Positions 56,051 to 59,165 of a stretch of DNA of 59,165 bases are shown here, piece by piece. Source of the DNA: Synechococcales cyanobacterium S06 (GTDB lineage Bacteria > Cyanobacteriota > Cyanobacteriia > Cyanobacteriales > JAABRE01); assembly GCA_011391125.1 (NCBI GenBank), contig JAABRE010000024.1, positions 1 through 59,165 of the forward strand. The letters run 5' to 3'. Each line of letters begins with the position of its first letter. The first letter of the stretch is position 1. The translations under genes and the position numbers were made by a program. Below the pieces are notes generated by a model. That model ran no database searches. It was not told the DNA's origin and saw only the letters and a program-made list of their open reading frames with translations.

Positions 56051-56863
56051 CTACGATTTTAATTGGACTTTTGCTTGTTGCCAAAATATTTCTAATTCGG
56101 CCAAAGTATATTCATCTAAAGGTTTTTCCGCGAATTGTTCCATTAATTGTAAACGCTTAATAAAACGTAGATTTGTTTTGTGTAAAGCTTCAGTAGGGTC
56201 AATTTTAGTCCATCGTGCGATATTAATTAGCACAAATAAGATATCCCCTAATTCCGATTCTTGATGCTCCTTATCCTCCGTTAAAAGTGCTTCTTTAAAT
56301 TCCCCTAATTCCTCCTCAAATTTATCCCAAACACCTTCTATATTTTCCCATTCAAAACCAGCTTGAGCCGCTTTTTTAGAAATTTTCATTCCCGCCATTA
56401 ATGGTGGTAAACTGCGAGCATAACGATTAAGTTTTTTACTCAGTAATTGGCTTTCTGTGGGATTTTCACCCTTTTCTTGAGCCTTAATTTCTTCCCAATT
56501 TTTTCTCACTTCTTCCGTATTTTCCACCTCAATATTACCGAACACATGGGGGTGACGACGAATCAGTTTATCGGTTATTCCTGTAGCGACTTCATGGAGG
56601 CTAAAATGCCCTTTTTCACTCGCTATTTGTGCCTGTAATACTACTTGCAATAATAAATCCCCTAATTCCTCTGCGATGTCCTTTGTATCCCCCCTCTTGA
56701 TCGCATCGACAGTTTCGTAGGCTTCCTCAATGATATACGGGATCAGCGTTTCGGGAGTTTGTTCTAAATCCCAAGGACATCCCCCCACGGGCGATCGCAA
56801 TTGTGCCACTACTTGAATCAGATTTTCTAATGCGGGTAATATATTTTCTTTGGAGTTCGACAT
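56051..56863 (-). CDS. mazG: Nucleoside triphosphate pyrophosphohydrolase MazG
   Basis: A 270-aa tandem-domain MazG. The N-terminal GGCPWDLEQTPETL and EEAYETVDAI-EELGDLLLQV blocks give the metal-binding EExxE-ExxD pattern, repeated more weakly in the second half (ELGEFKEAL and ESELGDILFVLINIAR). It hydrolyses noncanonical NTPs, limiting their incorporation. Length is normal. The 5' end is next to a divergent small membrane protein gene. Confidence 0.93.
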   Translation of the reverse strand: MSNSKENILPALENLIQVVAQLRSPVGGCPWDLEQTPETLIPYIIEEAYETVDAIKRGDTKDIAEELGDLLLQVVLQAQIASEKGHFSLHEVATGITDKLIRRHPHVFGNIEVENTEEVRKNWEEIKAQEKGENPTESQLLSKKLNRYARSLPPLMAGMKISKKAAQAGFEWENIEGVWDKFEEELGEFKEALLTEDKEHQESELGDILFVLINIARWTKIDPTEALHKTNLRFIKRLQLMEQFAEKPLDEYTLAELEIFWQQAKVQLKS

Positions 56864-56925
56864 ATTTTTTTAATAAAAAGTTATATGATGAAAATATCTA
56901 AATAAAGACAGAGGTTTTTTCAACG

Positions 56926-57114
56926 ATGGATTATGCCACAAAAATAGCGGTAATCGCGATTATTTGGAGTTTTGGTACAGCTATGTTTGCCCTGAGTATT
57001 CCTCTTGTCAAAATAACACAAAGTGGCGTTATTTTACCTGTAATTCTGGTTATTTGTCTTTTTTTATCCACTATAACCATCGTTAAAGTTTCTACTTTTG
57101 ACAATCGTAAATAA
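56926..57114 (+). CDS. Small two-helix membrane protein
   Basis: A 62-aa hydrophobic protein with helices at about 5-27 and 32-55 and a short polar tail (STFDNRK). No recognised family. It is divergent from mazG and convergent with the DUF2227 gene. An AGAGG-like site lies before the ATG. Real coding status is likely but not certain. Confidence 0.6.
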   Translation: MDYATKIAVIAIIWSFGTAMFALSIPLVKITQSGVILPVILVICLFLSTITIVKVSTFDNRK

Positions 57115-57148
57115 GTGGTTCAGGACTAGGAAACCGTGTCCCGATTTG

Positions 57149-57718
57149 TTATTTTTTACTTCTTCGTTGCGGTTTTGGCTTTGGTTTTCTCCTGATTATT
57201 CCTTTGATTCCTTCTTTTTGGTATTTTTTGTAAGCTGTATTCGTCGAATCGGCTAAATAATGACTCATTGCTCCTAATTCTAGTCCCAAAAACAGGGCGA
57301 TCGCCTCCTGCTTGTATTTTTCAACAAGTCCCGCCGCAAGTTGCTCAAAAAATTCTTGCCAATTCCACTCAAATCCCCAAACTAATTGACTAATTCCCAC
57401 TACAAAAAGGCTAGTAATAAAAAGCCATGTACCTAAATAAATTAATCTGATTACTGTACCAATGAGAAAACCGTGGGATAATTTTGAACGATGGCGCAAA
57501 GCCTTTTGATAAGGTAGCCAAATAAAGCTTAATTTACCCCAACGTTTAAATTGAACTGAATATATATCCAAATCTGGACCGAACATCAGTCCACTGAAAG
57601 CGAAGCAACTCGCTAATATTAAGGCAATTTGACTACTACGGGTTAAGACAAGGGTGACACCAAGAAGCCAAGGTAGTAGCCATAAAGTAAGGCGATCGTG
57701 GGTTTTACCGGAGGGCAT
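57149..57718 (-). CDS. DUF2227 family membrane metal-binding protein
   Basis: A 189-aa protein starting MPSGKTHDRLTLW with His/Asp residues typical of DUF2227 (KTHD, GPDLDIYS, HRSKLSHG, SHYLADS), which could bind a divalent metal. Three to four transmembrane helices alternate with these motifs. The C-terminal tail is Lys/Arg-rich (RRKPKPKPQRRSKK). Function unknown. A GGGGGA-GCAT-TCCCCC hairpin is located upstream at about 57753-57768. Confidence 0.85.
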   Translation of the reverse strand: MPSGKTHDRLTLWLLPWLLGVTLVLTRSSQIALILASCFAFSGLMFGPDLDIYSVQFKRWGKLSFIWLPYQKALRHRSKLSHGFLIGTVIRLIYLGTWLFITSLFVVGISQLVWGFEWNWQEFFEQLAAGLVEKYKQEAIALFLGLELGAMSHYLADSTNTAYKKYQKEGIKGIIRRKPKPKPQRRSKK

Positions 57719-57906
57719 GATTTAGATATCTACTAAAAAACTGCTTTGGTTAGGGGGAGCATTCCCCCAATTAAATCATATTTGAAGCCGAAATTAGGAC
57801 AGACAAGGCTTTGCACCTCAAAAAAAATTGGTTTAAAAAGAATTTTGCCAAACCCCTTGATCTTTTTAAAATGACCATGCTATAGTTAATAACTGTGAAC
57901 GGAAAC

Positions 57907-57978
57907 GGGCGATTAGCTCAGCGGTAGAGCGCCTGCCTTACAAGCAGGACGCCACAGGTTCAAATCCTGTATCGCCCA
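57907..57978 (+). tRNA. tRNA-Val(UAC)
   Basis: 72 nt. The acceptor arms GGGCGAT (57907-57913) and ATCGCCC (57971-57977) pair, with discriminator A. D arm is GCTC/GAGC, the anticodon stem CCTGC/GCAGG encloses CTTACAA giving anticodon TAC, and the T arm is ACAGG-TTCAAAT-CCTGT. No CCA is encoded. The integrase gene begins on the other strand 40 bp away, so this tRNA 3' end is a likely attachment site. Confidence 0.96.
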
Positions 57979-57995
57979 TTATCTTATAAGGGTTT

Positions 57996-58026
57996 CCTAA
58001 CTCAGTCTGAACGTGAGTTAGGTTTT
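57996..58026 (+). terminator. tRNA-Val terminator overlapping the integrase stop
   Basis: CCTAACTCA and TGAGTTAGG pair around a 9-base loop and are followed by TTTT. The right arm covers the integrase stop codon at 58018-58020. Confidence 0.8.
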
Positions 58027-59076
58027 CCCATTATTTTCCCATATTTTTAAGTGAGCCTCCTTATCAAGATATTTCTGATAATCTTTTTGGTGAACAGCTA
58101 AACTGTGTCCCATCCATTTAGCAGCAATTGCTGAATCAATACCCAGAACAGCGGCTCGAATCGCATAAGCGTCTCTTAATGCGTAGGGAACAAAACCAGT
58201 ATTTTCTCTACTAAATGCTTGAGTCACCGCTTGACCAATTTTTTTATTTGGCCGATCTAAATTAATAGGGGGAATAATCGCCTTTTTTAAGTTCCACTCT
58301 TCAACCCAATTACCAAATAAAGGAAAAACTAAATGTTCCTTGGTTTTAGTTGTATTTAAAACTTTTAAGACTGGTAATTCTGATAAATCAAGATGAAACA
58401 CCTCATGATTTCTTAAACCATAAGCGGCCATCATTCCATAAACCCATTGCCATGCGGGATTTTTGATTTTTTCTCTAGTTTCAACAATCTCCTTGTCTGA
58501 GGGAATATAGCGGTCAGAATCCGCTTCATAATTTGTTTTTAATTTTGACCAATCTTTTTTTTAATCAAGATCACTCCATTTTGCTAAAGCTTTTAAGGCT
58601 ATATAAGCTTTTTCTCGTGAACGACTATTTGGTGTAAAACTAATTAATAATTCTCTTAACATTTGCTCATTTAATAATTCATTGCTTGGTAATCTCTTAA
58701 AAAAGCGTAAGTAATCATTGTTAAATGTTGATTCCTTAGTGAGGGTTTGTGGTCTTGTTTCCCAATAATTCTTTTCAAATCCTACAATCGCCTCCTCTAT
58801 TGTTAATAATTTTTGTTCATTTTCTAATTCAGATTTTATTCCCCAATCAGACCAATTAAAAACTCCTAAAAATAAATCTGATTCTAATTTTTGCGCTCTT
58901 GCATAAGCAATTTTTATCCCCTCAGAAGTTGGTGGCAAACCTGTTTTGATGTCATATTGCTGATATAATTGAGATTGTGGATTTTTAGACGGTAGAGAGG
59001 CTCTTAAATATAGTTTTTCTCCCTTCTGTCTTATTTTTACTTTATGTAACCGTTCATTAGCTATTGTTAAATTCAT
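58018..59076 (-). pseudogene. Tyrosine recombinase (integrase) interrupted by one in-frame TAA
   Basis: The frame runs from ATG at 59076 (GAGGAG site 5 bases before) with an N-terminal domain and a SAM-like core-binding domain, to TAA at 58563-58561. It then continues in the same frame (KKDWSKLKTNYEADSDRY, then NPAWQWVYGM) into the catalytic domain with Arg in GLRNHEV, YALRDAYAIR, MGHS and the Tyr in HQKDYQKYL. A later ATG at 58434 could start the C-terminal part alone. A single base change (for instance TTA to TAA) would explain the break. It would integrate or excise the neighbouring element at tRNA-Val. Confidence 0.88.
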
Positions 59077-59165
59077 TTTCAAACTCCTCAAATATTTCTC
59101 TCGGTATAGCTGTTTCTAAGGCAAAATCTAATAATTGATATGCCGAATACGGGGTTATTCCCGAA
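59057..59165 (-). CDS. Partial coding sequence upstream of the integrase
   Basis: An open minus-strand frame enters at the right edge and ends at TAA (59059-59057). The visible tail includes SGITPYSAYQLLDFALETAIP and then REIFEEFENEFNNS. It overlaps the integrase start by 20 bases, suggesting translational coupling. It may be a small element-borne regulator; identity is unknown. Confidence 0.6.
   Translation of the reverse strand, partial: SGITPYSAYQLLDFALETAIPREIFEEFENEFNNS

Noticed and set aside
58018-58434. Separate short integrase gene
   Set aside because: The upstream sequence continues in the same frame with integrase homology up to a single TAA, so it is the second half of one gene.

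Overview
This window looks like chromosome from a low-GC cyanobacterium. It carries psbV, ndhD1, crtQ (zeta-carotene desaturase), ycf39, a DHNA-CoA thioesterase and a DUF3285 gene, and the HIP1 octamer GCGATCGC recurs throughout. The A+T-rich codon use and gene content would suit a unicellular Cyanobacterium/Geminocystis-like or Crocosphaera-like organism. That placement is an inference.

Layout. (1) 1-3.8 kb: a tandem array of MmeI-like adenine methyltransferase genes (one cut by the window edge, one complete, one reduced to its last codons), separated by palindromes. (2) 3.8-14 kb, mostly minus strand: SRPBCC protein, fatty-acid desaturase, crtQ, a phosphotransferase, DHNA-CoA thioesterase, a kinase-WD40 protein whose DFG Asp is missing, psbV and a PrxQ-like peroxiredoxin. 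(3) 14-23 kb: rbgA, a large type ISP-like restriction-modification gene carrying several in-frame palindromic repeats, the DUF3285-ybeY-dgkA-trpG row, a degenerate MBL protein, a broken toxin-antitoxin pair with a MITE at the break, and prfB with its programmed +1 frameshift. (4) 23-42 kb: a type I secretion cluster (hypothetical, PpiC, ABC exporter, HlyD) with three probable large substrates: a 1814-aa S8 protease with DUF4114, a 1042-aa cadherin-like protein with two cohesin-resembling domains and DUF4114, and a 433-aa RTX/cadherin protein ending in two dockerin-like repeats. A small toxin-antitoxin cassette sits between exporter and substrates. (5) 42-57.7 kb: hicBA, two paralogous PD-(D/E)XK-like proteins, an oligopeptide-binding lipoprotein, ruvX, ndhD1, aroC, an MBL hydrolase, ycf39, nadK, an NblR-like regulator, DUF192, an outer-membrane barrel, mazG and DUF2227. 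(6) 57.9-59.2 kb: tRNA-Val(UAC), then a tyrosine integrase split by one in-frame stop codon and the end of another gene. This is the edge of an integrated element.

The region is dense in non-autonomous repeats. At least three MITE-like families are present: 128 bp, 105 bp, and a GGGCTGTTTCAAAG-ended type that is nested inside a 105-bp-type element in one place. There are also several short palindrome families and heptamer arrays. They repeatedly coincide with gene damage or gene remodelling. The most original hypothesis is the secreted cohesin-like/dockerin-like pair beside a type I exporter.
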